The notes under the pieces: generated by a model
The model's database searches: none
Told to the model about the DNA's origin: nothing
Seen by the model: only the letters and a program-made list of their open reading frames with translations
Assembly (NCBI RefSeq): GCF_004367745.1
Contig: NZ_CP037993.1
Coordinates: 3,968,001 to 4,032,000 of the forward strand
Reading direction: 5' to 3'
Length of the DNA stretch: 64,000 bases
Source: Herbaspirillum huttiense
GTDB lineage: Bacteria > Pseudomonadota > Gammaproteobacteria > Burkholderiales > Burkholderiaceae_D
In this document: positions 20,693 through 31,500 of the stretch, in pieces
How positions within the stretch are numbered: position 1 is the stretch's first letter
Layout: each line of letters begins with the position of its first letter
Program-made: the position numbers and the translations under genes

Positions 20693-22945
20693 ATGAAATT
20701 CCGATTCCCCATCGTCATCATCGACGAAGACTTCCGCTCCGAAAACACCTCCGGCCTGGGCATCCGCGCCCTGGCCGACGCCATCGAAGCCGAAGGCATG
20801 GAAGTGCTGGGCGTGACCAGCTACGGCGACCTGGCCCAGTTCGCCCAGCAGCAGTCGCGCGCCTCGGCCTTCATCCTGTCCATCGACGATGAAGAAATGG
20901 GTGCCGGTTCCGACGAAGAGACCGACCACGCCCTGAAGGCCCTGCGTGCGTTTGTCAGCGAAATCCGTCACAAGAACGCCGACATCCCCATCTACCTCTA
21001 CGGTGAAACCCGCACCTCGCGCCACATTCCCAACGATGTGCTGCGCGAACTGCACGGTTTCATTCACATGTTCGAAGATACGCCGGAGTTCGTGGCGCGC
21101 CACATCATCCGCGAAGCCAAGTCCTACCTGGACGGCCTGGCCCCGCCGTTCTTCCGCGCCCTGGTCGATTACGCCCAGGATGGTTCCTATTCCTGGCACT
21201 GCCCCGGCCACTCCGGCGGCGTGGCGTTCCTGAAGTCGCCCGTGGGCCAGATGTTCCACCAGTTCTTCGGCGAACGCATGCTGCGCGCCGACGTCTGCAA
21301 TGCCGTGGAAGAACTGGGCCAGCTGCTGGACCACACCGGCCCGGTCGCCAACTCGGAACGCAATGCGGCGCGCATCTTCAATGCCGACCACTGCTACTTC
21401 GTCACCAACGGTACCTCGACCTCCAACAAGATGGTCTGGCACTCGACCGTGGCACCGGGCGACATCGTCGTCGTGGACCGCAACTGCCACAAGTCCATCC
21501 TGCACTCCATCATCATGACCGGCGCGATTCCCGTGTTCCTGATGCCCACGCGTAACCACCTGGGCATCATCGGACCGATCCCGCTGGAAGAGTTCACCCT
21601 GGAAAGCATCCAGCGCAAGATCGAAGCCAACCCCTTCGCCCGCGAAGCCAAGAACAAGAAGCCGCGCATCCTGACCATCACCCAGTCGACCTACGACGGC
21701 GTGGTCTACAACGTCGAGACCCTGAAGGACATGCTCGACGGCGAGATCGAAACCCTGCACTTCGACGAAGCCTGGCTGCCGCACGCGACCTTCCACGACT
21801 TCTACAAGGACATGCACGCCATCGGCAAGGACCGTCCGCGCGCCAAGAAGTCGCTGATCTTCTCGACCCAGTCGACCCACAAGCTGCTGGCCGGCCTGTC
21901 GCAGGCCTCGCAGATCCTGGTGCGCGAGTCGGAAACCGTGAAGCTCGATGAAGACGCCTTCAACGAAGCCTTCCTGATGCACACCTCGACCTCGCCGCAA
22001 TACTCCATCATCGCCTCCTGTGACGTCGCAGCGGCCATGATGGAAGCGCCGGGCGGCACGGCGCTGGTGGAAGAAAGCATCCTGGAAGCACTGGACTTCC
22101 GCCGCGCCATGAAGAAGATCGACCAGGAATTCGGCGATGAATGGTGGTTCCAGGTCTGGGGCCCCAACAGCTTCGCCGCCGACGGCATCGGCGAGCGCGA
22201 GGACTGGGTCATCAAGGCCGAGGACGACTGGCACGGTTTCGGCAACCTGGCACCGGGCTTCAACATGCTGGACCCGATCAAGGCCACCATCGTCACCCCG
22301 GGCCTGGCCCTGAACGGCCAGTTCGGCGAGAACGGCATCCCGGCCTCCATCGTGACCAAGTACCTGGCCGAGCACGGCGTGATCGTGGAGAAGTGCGGCC
22401 TGTATTCCTTCTTCATCATGTTCACCATCGGCATCACCAAGGGCCGCTGGAACACCCTGGTGACCGCGCTGCAGCAGTTCAAGGACGACTACGACAAGAA
22501 CCAGCCGATCTGGCGCATCCTGCCCGAGTTCGCGCAGCGCAACCCGCGCTACGAGCGCCTGGGCCTGCGCGACCTGTGCCAGCAGATCCACGAGACCTAC
22601 CGCGCCTACGACGTGGCCCGCCTGACCACCGAGATGTATCTCTCGGACATGCAGCCGGCCATGAAGCCTTCGGACGCCTTCTCCAAGATGGCACACCGCG
22701 AGATCGAGCGCGTCCCCCTGGACGAACTCGAAGGCCGCGTCACCTCGATCCTGCTGACTCCCTATCCGCCGGGCATCCCCCTGCTGATCCCGGGCGAGAT
22801 CTTCAACAAGACCATCGTCGATTACCTGAAGTTTGCGCGTGATTTCAACGAGAAATTCCCGGGCTTCGAAACCGACGTGCATGGCCTGGTCAAGCGTGAA
22901 GTCAACGGCCGCCGCGATTACTTCGTGGATTGCGTCAAGCAGTAA
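20693..22945 (+). CDS. Orn/Lys/Arg decarboxylase (PLP fold type I)
   Basis: 750 aa. An N-terminal flavodoxin-like wing domain (about 1-130) is followed by the PLP-dependent aminotransferase-fold core and the C-terminal group-specific domain. The PLP lysine is Lys397 in the STHKLL motif; the CPGHSGG and HFDEAWLPHA cofactor motifs are intact. It decarboxylates a basic amino acid, giving agmatine, cadaverine or putrescine. The family includes inducible acid-stress and biosynthetic forms. Which substrate it prefers cannot be decided here; many Burkholderiales homologues are called arginine decarboxylases. No antiporter gene is next to it, which argues against a classical acid-resistance pair. The start is supported by GGAG. 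Confidence 0.92.
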   Translation: MKFRFPIVIIDEDFRSENTSGLGIRALADAIEAEGMEVLGVTSYGDLAQFAQQQSRASAFILSIDDEEMGAGSDEETDHALKALRAFVSEIRHKNADIPIYLYGETRTSRHIPNDVLRELHGFIHMFEDTPEFVARHIIREAKSYLDGLAPPFFRALVDYAQDGSYSWHCPGHSGGVAFLKSPVGQMFHQFFGERMLRADVCNAVEELGQLLDHTGPVANSERNAARIFNADHCYFVTNGTSTSNKMVWHSTVAPGDIVVVDRNCHKSILHSIIMTGAIPVFLMPTRNHLGIIGPIPLEEFTLESIQRKIEANPFAREAKNKKPRILTITQSTYDGVVYNVETLKDMLDGEIETLHFDEAWLPHATFHDFYKDMHAIGKDRPRAKKSLIFSTQSTHKLLAGLSQASQILVRESETVKLDEDAFNEAFLMHTSTSPQYSIIASCDVAAAMMEAPGGTALVEESILEALDFRRAMKKIDQEFGDEWWFQVWGPNSFAADGIGEREDWVIKAEDDWHGFGNLAPGFNMLDPIKATIVTPGLALNGQFGENGIPASIVTKYLAEHGVIVEKCGLYSFFIMFTIGITKGRWNTLVTALQQFKDDYDKNQPIWRILPEFAQRNPRYERLGLRDLCQQIHETYRAYDVARLTTEMYLSDMQPAMKPSDAFSKMAHREIERVPLDELEGRVTSILLTPYPPGIPLLIPGEIFNKTIVDYLKFARDFNEKFPGFETDVHGLVKREVNGRRDYFVDCVKQ

Positions 22946-22971
22946 GTCTCAGCGCTGCACGTAAAAAAAAA

Positions 22972-23005
22972 CAGCCGATGCCTGCGAGGGCATCGGCTGT
23001 TTTGT
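22972..23005. terminator. bidirectional terminator between decarboxylase and chromate transporter genes
   Basis: A perfect 11-bp stem, CAGCCGATGCC against GGCATCGGCTG, with a 6-base loop. An A9 run lies on the left and TTTTGTTTT on the right. It can serve both converging transcripts. Confidence 0.88.
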
Positions 23006-23027
23006 TTTCGCTCCGGCAGAGGCGCCG

Positions 23028-23558
23028 TCAGAAAGTACCGAGATAGAAGAATCCCGCCAACGCCCCGCCAAACAACAACCACAACGGATGGATTTTTGTC
23101 TTGAGCGCGATGATGGCAGTGGCCGCCGTGATCGCCGCCAGGAATCCGTGGGTGATCGACGCCTGCGTGATCAGCAGCGCCGACGCCGCGACCAGCCCGC
23201 CCGTGACCGGCAGCAGGCCGGCCTGCACGTGACGCCGCCAGGGCTTGTCCTTGAACCTCTCCCAGACGTGCAACATGATGATGGTGATGAGGGAGGACGG
23301 CCCGAACTTGGCCAGGCTGGTCACCAGCATCCCCCAGAAGCCGGCCACATGCCAGCCCACCAGCGTGACCACCATCAGGTTGGGACCGGGCGCCGCCTGC
23401 CCCAGGGCGAACAGCGCACTGAAATCCTCGGCGCTCATCCAGTGATGCACTTCCACTACCTGGCGCTGCATCTCCGGCAGGATGGTATTGCCGCCACCGA
23501 AGGCCAGCACCGACAACTGCGTGAAGATGATGGCCAATGCGATCAGGGTCTGGCTCAT
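23028..23558 (-). CDS. chromate transporter, single-domain ChrA subunit (second gene)
   Basis: 176 aa, one CHR domain (FGGGNTILPEMQRQVVE, LGQAAPGPNLMVVTLVGW) with about five or six hydrophobic segments. Short-chain CHR proteins come as tandem pairs whose two halves are thought to work together, with opposite membrane topology, to export chromate or related anions. Its ATG overlaps the stop of the upstream partner by 4 bases (ATGA), a sign of translational coupling. Confidence 0.9.
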   Translation of the reverse strand: MSQTLIALAIIFTQLSVLAFGGGNTILPEMQRQVVEVHHWMSAEDFSALFALGQAAPGPNLMVVTLVGWHVAGFWGMLVTSLAKFGPSSLITIIMLHVWERFKDKPWRRHVQAGLLPVTGGLVAASALLITQASITHGFLAAITAATAIIALKTKIHPLWLLFGGALAGFFYLGTF

Positions 23559-24220
23559 TGCGCGCCCTCCTTCTTGCCCTCACGCTGCGCCAGCGCAGCC
23601 TGCGGCTTGGCAGCAAAGCGATCACCGTAACGTGCAGTGAGGACCACGCTGATGGGTGTCATCACCAGCATCACCCACAGCAAGGGGATACGCAGGAAGG
23701 CGATGGCGATGAAGCAGATCACCGCCACGGCCGCCAGCACCAGATTCTTGCGCAGCGGCAGCGCGATCTTGACGGCCATCTGGATCAGCAGGCCCGCAGC
23801 CGCCGCAGCCAGTCCGGCGAACAGATGCTTGACGTTGGGATCATGCTGGAAATGCTGGTAGATCATCCCCAGCAGGATCACCACCATGGAAGGCACGGCG
23901 ATCAAGCCGGTGATGCCCGCCACGGCGCCCTTCCAGCCCCGGAACTTCATGCCCAGCGCCACCGACAGGTTGATGATGTTGCCCCCGGGCAGGAACTGGC
24001 ACAGCCCCAGCAGCTCGACGAATTCAGGATCGGTCAGCCATTTTCGGCGTTCGACGATCATGCGGTGTGCCAGCGGCAGCGCGCCGCCGAAGGCAGTCAT
24101 GCCCAGGCCGAGAAAGCCCAGGAACAATTCCCTGGTAGTGGGGATAGGCCGTTGCTCGGCCAGGAGGTCAGGAGTGCTCATCATCATCTCATGCAAGCGC
24201 GGCGTGATTGCCGCATGCAT
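23555..24220 (-). CDS. chromate transporter, single-domain ChrA subunit (first gene)
   Basis: Up to 221 aa; Met codons at 24187-24181 are alternative starts. One CHR domain with FGGALPLAHRMIVERRKWL and LCQFLPGGNIINLSVALG, plus several membrane helices. It is the first of an overlapping two-gene pair and is divergent from a LysR-type regulator only about 67 bases away. The regulator therefore probably controls the pair. The transported ion could be chromate or sulfate, or unknown; family assignment alone does not prove chromate resistance. Confidence 0.9.
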   Translation of the reverse strand: MHAAITPRLHEMMMSTPDLLAEQRPIPTTRELFLGFLGLGMTAFGGALPLAHRMIVERRKWLTDPEFVELLGLCQFLPGGNIINLSVALGMKFRGWKGAVAGITGLIAVPSMVVILLGMIYQHFQHDPNVKHLFAGLAAAAAGLLIQMAVKIALPLRKNLVLAAVAVICFIAIAFLRIPLLWVMLVMTPISVVLTARYGDRFAAKPQAALAQREGKKEGAQ

Positions 24221-24287
24221 GAAAGGCTACGCTTGAGGAGGGTTTTTGTCTAATATATGTCAGACACCCTATCCATATTCTACCGAT

Positions 24288-25214
24288 ATGTCACCTTCCA
24301 TCGACCTGCGCCTGTTGCGCTACTTCATCGCCGTGGCTGAAGAGGGCCACCTGACCAAGGCCGCCGAGCGCATCGGCATCCAGCAGCCGCCTCTGTCGCA
24401 GCAGATCCGCCTGCTGGAGCGCGAACTGGGCGTGACGCTGTTCAACCGCCTGCCGCGCGGCATGGAGCTCACCGACAGCGGCACCGCCCTGTTCAACGAT
24501 GCCCGCGCCCTGCTGGCACAACTCGATACGACGGTAGCCAGCGTGCGCCGCATTGCCCAGGGCAAGATGGGACGCATCGCCGTGGGCTTCACCGAATCGG
24601 CCTCGCTGCATCCCTTCGTGCATTCGGTCATTCGCGCCTTCCGCGCCGATGCGCCGGACGTGGCGATGACGGTGGAAGAAAGCAATACGAATGAACTGAT
24701 CGAAGCGCTGCGCGCCAAGCGCCTGGACCTGGCCTTCGTGCGTTCTCCCGTGGGGGATTCCGGCGGCCTGACCATCGAGACCATGCTGGTGGAAGAGATG
24801 GTGGCCGCGTTGCCGATCGACCATCCGCTGGCCGAGCAAGGCAAGCGCAAGAGCATCGCCCTGCACGCGCTGGCCGAGGAGTCCTTCATCATGACGCGCC
24901 GGCCCAACGGCCCCGGCCTGTACGACACCATCATCGCGGCCTGCCATGCGGCGGGCTTCTCGCCACAGGTGATCCAGGAGGCGCGCAAGAATCTCTCCAC
25001 GCTCTCGCTGGTGGCGGCGGGCGTAGGGGTGGCCGTCATCCCGGCGTCGATGACGCGGGTCAATGCGGAGGGGGTGGTGTACCTCAAATTGACCGGCGCA
25101 GCCGAGCTGAAAGCACCGCTGCACCTCGCTTACCGCACCGGCAGCATCAGCAGCGCGGCACGGCTGATGCGGGAAGAGGCGCTGAAACTGAGTGCGGGAC
25201 GCAAGCGGCGCTGA
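24288..25214 (+). CDS. LysR family transcriptional regulator
   Basis: 308 aa from the ATG at 24288; a TTG at 24246 would add 14 residues. It has an N-terminal winged HTH (LRYFIAVAEEGHLTKAAERI...QPPLSQQIRLLE) and a C-terminal periplasmic-binding-like effector domain. It is divergent from the chromate-type transporter pair, the usual LysR arrangement. The short AT-rich gap holds ATAT-N7-ATAT (within 24276-24290), a possible operator half-site arrangement. The effector is unknown. Confidence 0.92.
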   Translation: MSPSIDLRLLRYFIAVAEEGHLTKAAERIGIQQPPLSQQIRLLERELGVTLFNRLPRGMELTDSGTALFNDARALLAQLDTTVASVRRIAQGKMGRIAVGFTESASLHPFVHSVIRAFRADAPDVAMTVEESNTNELIEALRAKRLDLAFVRSPVGDSGGLTIETMLVEEMVAALPIDHPLAEQGKRKSIALHALAEESFIMTRRPNGPGLYDTIIAACHAAGFSPQVIQEARKNLSTLSLVAAGVGVAVIPASMTRVNAEGVVYLKLTGAAELKAPLHLAYRTGSISSAARLMREEALKLSAGRKRR

Positions 25215-25260
25215 TGTCCGCAGGCATATTGCCGAGATATGGCAATCCGTTGATCGATAC

Positions 25261-25292
25261 AAAAATGGCTTCCCGCAGGAAGCCATTTTTTT
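25261..25292. terminator. terminator between lysR-type gene and dcd
   Basis: AAAAATGGCTTCC pairs with GGAAGCCATTTTT around a CGCA tetraloop, followed by more T. It is symmetrical, so it can act on both converging genes. Confidence 0.88.
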
Positions 25293-25319
25293 GTACTGCC
25301 GATATGGTTTATATCGTTT

Positions 25320-25889
25320 TCAGGTCTTGGGCAAGGTCACGCCATGCTGTCCCTGGTACTTGCCGCCGCGATCCTTGTAGGAGGTCTCGCAGACTTCATC
25401 GCTTTCGAAGAAGAGCACCTGGGCGCAGCCTTCACCGGCATAGATCTTGGCCGGCAGCGGCGTGGTATTGGAGAACTCCAGGGTCACGTAGCCTTCCCAT
25501 TCCGGTTCGAAGGGCGTGACGTTGACGATGATGCCGCAGCGCGCGTAGGTGGACTTGCCCAGGCAGATGGTCAGGACGCTGCGCGGGATGCGGAAGTATT
25601 CGACGGTACGCGCCAGGGCGAAGGAGTTGGGGGGGATGATGCAGACATCGCCCTTGAAATCCACGAAGGATTTTTCGTCGAAGTTCTTGGGATCGACGAT
25701 GGTGGAATTGATGTTGGTGAAGATCTTGAATTCGTTGGCGCAGCGGATATCGTAGCCATAGGACGAGGTGCCGTAGGAAACGATCTTGCTCCCGTCAGCC
25801 GCCAGGCGTACCTGCCCGGGCTCGTAGGGTTCGATCATTCCTTCCTGCTCCGCCATGCGGCGGATCCACTTGTCTGACTTGATGGCCAT
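25320..25889 (-). CDS. dcd: dCTP deaminase
   Basis: 189 aa from the Met at 25889 (MAIKSDKW). The frame runs to 26072 but the added residues are not family-like. It deaminates dCTP to dUTP, feeding dTMP synthesis through Dut and ThyA. Motifs are [28 protein letters not shown] with the catalytic Glu region GYVTLEFSN, and the C-terminal Q/GKYQGQ stretch that closes over the nucleotide. The length matches the proteobacterial trimeric enzyme. Confidence 0.94.
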   Translation of the reverse strand: MAIKSDKWIRRMAEQEGMIEPYEPGQVRLAADGSKIVSYGTSSYGYDIRCANEFKIFTNINSTIVDPKNFDEKSFVDFKGDVCIIPPNSFALARTVEYFRIPRSVLTICLGKSTYARCGIIVNVTPFEPEWEGYVTLEFSNTTPLPAKIYAGEGCAQVLFFESDEVCETSYKDRGGKYQGQHGVTLPKT

Positions 25890-26010
25890 GGTATTCAACG
25901 TATTCAAAGAATCCGGCATTTTACGCGAAAACCGGCCCAAGTTGGGCCATCGCGGGCCATCCTGGCACGCCCGGGCCTGCCGCTCTTGCCCGGCAGGCCG
26001 GTTGCCCGGA

Positions 26011-26802
26011 CTAGCGTCCTCCGCCGAACAGGGACTTGAAGAAGCCCACGCGTTCGGGTTGGCGGCGTTCATAGAAGGGCTTGGTCTCGGTCAGCATGAA
26101 GTCGGCGATGCTGTTGCCGGCCTCCACGCGCAGCATGTCCACCGGTGCATTGGCCGGTCCGTGCTCGGCGATCACGGGCGTGATCTCGCGCATCAGGTGT
26201 TCCATGTGGCTGGCGGGAAGATCGACGCCTATCACCAAGGTGGGCTGTGGATCGTGACCAGGGTTGTGCATGAGAGCGAGATAGGCGGCCTTGACCTTGT
26301 CGTGGCGGGTGAAGAACGCCGACAGCGCGTCCAGCATCGCCTGCGGCGGCTGATCCGGCACACCCAGCTGCACATTGGCACCGCCCATGTCGCGCGAGGG
26401 CGGCACGCCGCCGTTGTCTTGCTGCAGCACATGGGCCACTTCGCCGGGGACGAAGTACTTGGGGAGGGGGCTGTCAGGATAGAGGATGAAAATCGTCCGG
26501 CCATCGCCACACATGCGGAAGAGCTCGCGCACCGTCATGCCCAGACAGGAAGCGCCTTCCTCGAAGGCTTGCCCGATTTCCTCCATGGAACTGAACATGG
26601 GCAGCATCATCTCGCCGTCTTCGCCGGGCCAGCGCATGATCTGGACCTGCTCGCGGTTGCCGTCGGGCGGCAGGTTGCCGCGCACGAACACGGTGGACTC
26701 CAGCAGCATGCGATAGAAGGCGGGACGCGCTTCCGGGTCTTCGTGGGCCCGGCGCAGGGCTTCTTCGAGGGGGGTGACGGCAGGGGAGGATTCGGCTTGC
26801 AT
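26011..26802 (-). CDS. SseB family protein
   Basis: 263 aa from the Met at 26802, preceded by AGAGAG; longer frames reach 26832 or 26994. The N-terminal half resembles the SseB domain ([28 protein letters not shown]...), and the C-terminal half the SseB C-terminal domain ([18 protein letters not shown]...). Founding SseB was named for enhanced serine sensitivity in E. coli and its biochemical role is unknown. No membrane segment or signal peptide. It stands alone, divergent from a HEAT-like gene. Confidence 0.82.
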   Translation of the reverse strand: MQAESSPAVTPLEEALRRAHEDPEARPAFYRMLLESTVFVRGNLPPDGNREQVQIMRWPGEDGEMMLPMFSSMEEIGQAFEEGASCLGMTVRELFRMCGDGRTIFILYPDSPLPKYFVPGEVAHVLQQDNGGVPPSRDMGGANVQLGVPDQPPQAMLDALSAFFTRHDKVKAAYLALMHNPGHDPQPTLVIGVDLPASHMEHLMREITPVIAEHGPANAPVDMLRVEAGNSIADFMLTETKPFYERRQPERVGFFKSLFGGGR

Positions 26803-26947
26803 GGCGCTCTCTTTCTGGTTGTTGGGGTCCATGCCGTACCGTTCCGGCGAACGGCACCAGGCGCACTTTTGAGCAGCCTGCAAATCGAAGGTTCCCATCT
26901 TGTGGGATATCGGCGACAATGAACCGATATTTCCAAAAGGAAACAAT

Positions 26948-28402
26948 ATGTTCTTCCTGATTGCGCGTTTGCTCAAGGCATGGACCCGCCCCATTCCCGG
27001 CCCGACCGGCGAAGGCAGCCGGGACCACCTCCCGCACGCCGACGGTGGCGAGCCTGCCGACTGGGGGCCGCGTGTTTACCTGCCGGGCCACGGAGACATT
27101 TCATTGCGCCGCGCCTTGCCCAGAGTCGCCGCCATGGAGAAGCCGGAACTGGTCTGCGAGTGCATCACGCAGCATTCGGGCTATCTGCGCCAAGCCGGCA
27201 TCGAACGCGCGATGGTGTTGAATGACACGCGCTACCTGCCGCTGCTGGCGGCTCGCCTCAACGATTGGAGCGCTCCGGTACGGCAGGCAGCGCAGCAGGC
27301 ACTGGCGCATTACCGCAGCACGCATCCTGCGGCCGATTTCGTCCCCGCCCTGGCCGCGTTGCATGGCGCGGCACGCGGGCAGCGCTCGGACCGCGCGTGG
27401 ATCGCCGCATTCGTGCTAGGGCTTGATGCGGAAGACAGTTCGGATTGGCTGAAGTCTGCGCTGACGTCACGCGATGCGCCCCTGCGGCGCGCAGCGTATG
27501 CGCTGGCAATGGATTACCTGCCGCAACGACTGGACGAACTGGTGGCCTTCGGCTTGGGCTCGCGCGATCTGATGCAGGCGCACCGGGCGCTGCTCGCCCT
27601 GCCCCGGCTCGATGACGAGCGTCGTCGTGCGCATACACCGTTGGGCCTGCGCTCGCCGTTCGGACAGGTGCGCCAGTTCTCGGTCGACCATGCGCCTGCG
27701 CCGTTGCCCCGGGAAACGCTGCTGACGCTGCTGTTCGATCCGATGCCGCGCATCCGGCAGACGGCGGCAGCGCAACTGGCAGCGTTGGGAGAGGATGTGA
27801 AGGGCCACGTGCATCAGGCCATCCAGGGTGGACAACTGGCCGCGCGTCCGCTGTGCGCCGCACTGGCGCTGCTGGTGCAGTGGCGGCAGCCGGATGTGGA
27901 GAATTTGTTGCGCCACCATGCGGACGATGCGCGCGAACGGGTGCGGCGACAGGCCTTGTTCCTGTGGGCCAGAGTGTTGCCGCAGGAACGCGATGCCGTG
28001 GCCTTGCGGGCTCTGCTGGACGCGGCGGGCTCAGTGCGCAAGCTGGCGGTGCAGCTGTGCCGGGATGGCGCCTACATCCGCTTTGAGGATATCGCCACCA
28101 TGCTGCGTGAGCATGGACATCAGACGGCGGCGCTATCGCTCTGTGCGCGCCATCCCTGGGATATGGTGGCTTGTGTCGTTTTCATTGACAGCCTCGGGGA
28201 GCGTCAGCCCTGTCAGGATGAACGCCTGCGCGCCGCGCTGATACCGTGGCTGGGCAATGCGGAGGCTGGATGGACCAGTCCGCAGCCTTGGCATATCGCG
28301 CTGATGCAGGAGCGGGATGGGGTGCGGAGGCTGCGGCGGATCATGTCGCCGGGTTGGGATGCGGAGTTGGATGCGTTGCTGAGCGGGTTGATGGAGCGGT
28401 GA
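26948..28402 (+). CDS. HEAT-repeat-like hypothetical protein
   Basis: 484 aa from the ATG at 26948, which follows AAAAGGAAA. The sequence is rich in Leu/Ala/Arg helices with a recurring pattern such as RQAAQQALAHY, APLRRAAYALA, PRIRQTAAAQLAALG and ERVRRQALFLWARV. This looks like degenerate HEAT/Armadillo repeats, a scaffold fold. The short N-terminal hydrophobic stretch (MFFLIARLLKAW) could be a membrane association segment. No enzyme motif is visible. Function unknown; a protein-interaction role is inferred from the fold only. Confidence 0.75.
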   Translation: MFFLIARLLKAWTRPIPGPTGEGSRDHLPHADGGEPADWGPRVYLPGHGDISLRRALPRVAAMEKPELVCECITQHSGYLRQAGIERAMVLNDTRYLPLLAARLNDWSAPVRQAAQQALAHYRSTHPAADFVPALAALHGAARGQRSDRAWIAAFVLGLDAEDSSDWLKSALTSRDAPLRRAAYALAMDYLPQRLDELVAFGLGSRDLMQAHRALLALPRLDDERRRAHTPLGLRSPFGQVRQFSVDHAPAPLPRETLLTLLFDPMPRIRQTAAAQLAALGEDVKGHVHQAIQGGQLAARPLCAALALLVQWRQPDVENLLRHHADDARERVRRQALFLWARVLPQERDAVALRALLDAAGSVRKLAVQLCRDGAYIRFEDIATMLREHGHQTAALSLCARHPWDMVACVVFIDSLGERQPCQDERLRAALIPWLGNAEAGWTSPQPWHIALMQERDGVRRLRRIMSPGWDAELDALLSGLMER

Positions 28403-28569
28403 TGGACTGAAGGGCCGATGCAAGTTTCTGGTGTGACGCTGTGTTGACACTGCTTCGCCAGCGAGAGTGTTGCGGGTACCAGCGGCATTTTGGCTCACAT
28501 CACTTCTGCACTTTCTTCTTTCGCACAACATCCGCCAGGACGAAGAGCAAGCCTCCGTCTGGCTCATCC

Positions 28570-31500
28570 TCACCGCTGCATGCTCTCCCACACCTTCTGC
28601 AACCGCTTCACCGACACCGGCATCGGCGTCTTCAGTTCCTGCGCATAAAGCGACACGCGCAGTTCCTCCAGCATCCAGCGGAACTCGGTCATCTTGGGAT
28701 CGACCCGGCCGGCGCGGTCCTTCAGGGCGCGCTGGTAGGGCAAGGCCACCGAATTCCACTCTGCCAGCAGCCGCGTATCGCGGGCCGGATCGGCGCGCAG
28801 CTTGTCCAGCCGGACGTTGATGGCCTTGAGGTAGCGCGGATAGTGGCTGAGATTTCCGTAGTCCGTTTCCGCCACGAAACGCTTGCCCACCAGTTGCGAC
28901 AACTGCGCCTGCATATCAGCCGCCGCAGCCGCATGGGCCTTGATACCCTGCAGCTTCTTGGGCAGCGCGTGGTACTCCGCCAGCACCTGGCCGCACAGGC
29001 GCGCAATCTCGTTGACCAGCAAACCCAGCCGCGCCTTGCCTTCATCACGGCGGCGGTTGAATTCGTCCGCGTTGCGCGGCAGCGGGTCCTGCAGGAAAGC
29101 CCGTTCCAGTCCGGCATTGAGGATCTGCTCACGCAACTCTTCCTGCGAACCCAGCGCCATGAATTGCATGCCCATCTGCTGCAGGCCCGGAATGTTCTTC
29201 TCCAGATACTTCAGCTGCTCCTTCATCTGCAAGGCAAACAGCCGACGCAGGCCAGCGTAATGGAAACGCGCCGCCTCGGCCGGATCATCGAAAACTTCCA
29301 GATCGCAATGCGTCTTGCGATCCACCAGCGCGGGGAACCCGATCAGCGTCTGTGCCTGCTTGCCGCTGCCACGCGTGATCTCCAGCAGCTCCGGCAATTC
29401 ACCGAAACTCCAGCTGGTGAGATTGCTGTACTCGCCCACTGAGGCGGGGGCCGCCGGGGCTGCGCTCGGAACGGGCTTGCCGGGTGCAGCAGCGGGCGCG
29501 GGTGCGGCACTGTCCTCATCCTCGCGCGGGGCAATGGCCACCTGCTCGGCCAGCTTCTGGAACTGCTGGCGCGCCTGCCCGCCGAATTCGGCCTGCAGGG
29601 CAGCGAGATTGCGGCCCATCTCCAGCTGGCGTCCATGCTCGTCGACGATCTTGAAGTTCATCGCATGGTGCGCCGACAGCGTCTCCTGCTTGAAGTCGCT
29701 GGGCTTGACCAGAATCGTGATCTGCTCGCGGATGTCGGCAATGATGGCGTCGATCAGGTTGCCCCGGCCGAAGATCTTGCGCTCTTCCATGCGCTCGCAG
29801 AAACGCGCAGCGTAATCGGGCAGCGGCACGCAATGGCGGCGCAGCTTCTGCGGCAGGGATTTGAGCAGCAGGTGCACCTTCTCCTTCAACATGCCCGGCA
29901 CCAGCCAGTCACAGCGGTCCGAGGAGACCTGGTTGAGCGCATACAGAGGCACGGTGAGGGTCACGCCATCGCGCGCCGCACCGGGCTCGAAGTGATAGCT
30001 CAAGGCCATGGCGATGCCGGCCACGTTCATGGTCTTGGGGAAAAGCTCGGTGGTCACGCCCGCAGCTTCATGACGCATCAGGTCGTCACGGTTCAGGTAC
30101 AGCAGCTTGGGATCGGCGGCAGTCGCCTCCTTGTGCCACTTCTCGAAATCGACCCCGTTGCAGATGTCGTGCGGGATCAGCTTGTCGTAGAAACCGATGA
30201 TCAGTTCATCATCCACCAGCACATCGAGGCGGCGCGATTTGTGTTCCAGGTTCTCGATCTCGCGCACCAGCTTCTGGTTGTGCGCAAAGAACGGCGCGCG
30301 CGTCTCGAAGTCGCCACCGACCAGCGCATCGCGGATGAAGATCTCGCGCGCTTCGGCCGGGTTGATCTTGCCGTAGTTGATGCGGCGCTGGCTGTACACC
30401 ACCAGGCCATAGAGCGTGGCGCGCTCGGAGGCGGTGACCTGGGCGGCACGCTTTTCCCAGCGCGGCTCGCCCCAGGATTTCTTGAGCAGATGGCCGCCGA
30501 GTTTTTCCAGCCACTCGGGCTGGATGTTGGCCACGCAGCGCGCATACAGGCGCGCGGTATCGACCAGCTCGGCCGCCATCACCCAGCGGCCGGGCTTCTT
30601 GGTCAGGTGCGCACCGGGCCAGATGTTGAACTTGATGCCGCGCGCGCCCAGGTATTGCGCATCGTCTTCGCTCTTGAAACCGACGTTGCCCAGCAAGCCG
30701 GTCAGCAGGGCCAGGTGCAGTTGATCGTAGGTGGCCGGGGCTTCGTTGAGGCGCCAGCCTTGTTCCTTGACGATGGTCAGCAGCTGCGAATGGACATCGC
30801 GCCATTCACGCAGGCGCAATTGCGAGAGGAAATTCTCGCGGCAATGTTCCTGCAACTGGCGATTCGATTTCTTGTGCGCGATGGCCTCTTCGAACCACTT
30901 CCAGATCTTGAGATAGCTGGCAAATTCCGACTTCTCGTCGGCGAATTTCTTGTGGGCGTTGTCGGCGGCATTCTGCGCATCCATGGGCCGGTCGCGCGGG
31001 TCCTGCACCGAGACCGCTGCGGCGATGATGAGCAATTCGGTCAGGCAGGCATTGTCGCGGCCGGCCAGGATCATGCGGCCCACGCGCGGGTCCAGCGGCA
31101 GGCGGGCCAGCTGCTTGCCCAGCGCCGTCAGGCGATTGACGCCGCCCTGCTCTTCCACCGCACCCAGTTCCTGCAGGAGCTGGTAGCCGTCGGCAATGGC
31201 GCGGCCCAGCGGCGGTTCGATGAAGGGGAAGCTCTCCACATCGGTCAGATGCAGCGACTTCATGCGCAGGATGACCGAGGCCAGCGAAGAGCGCAGGATC
31301 TCGGGATCGGTGAACTTGGGGCGCTGCAGGAAATCCTGCTCGTCATACAGGCGAATGCACACACCCGCCGCCACCCGGCCGCAACGGCCGGCTCGCTGGT
31401 TCGCGGCCGACTGCGCCACCGGTTCGATCTGCAACTGCTCGACCTTGTTGCGGTAGCTGTAACGCTTCACACGGGCCAGACCGGCATCGACCACATAGCG

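Noticed and set aside
20591..22882. A 763-codon open frame on the minus strand
   Set aside because: Exactly antisense to the Orn/Lys/Arg decarboxylase gene, with no recognisable motif or ribosome site.
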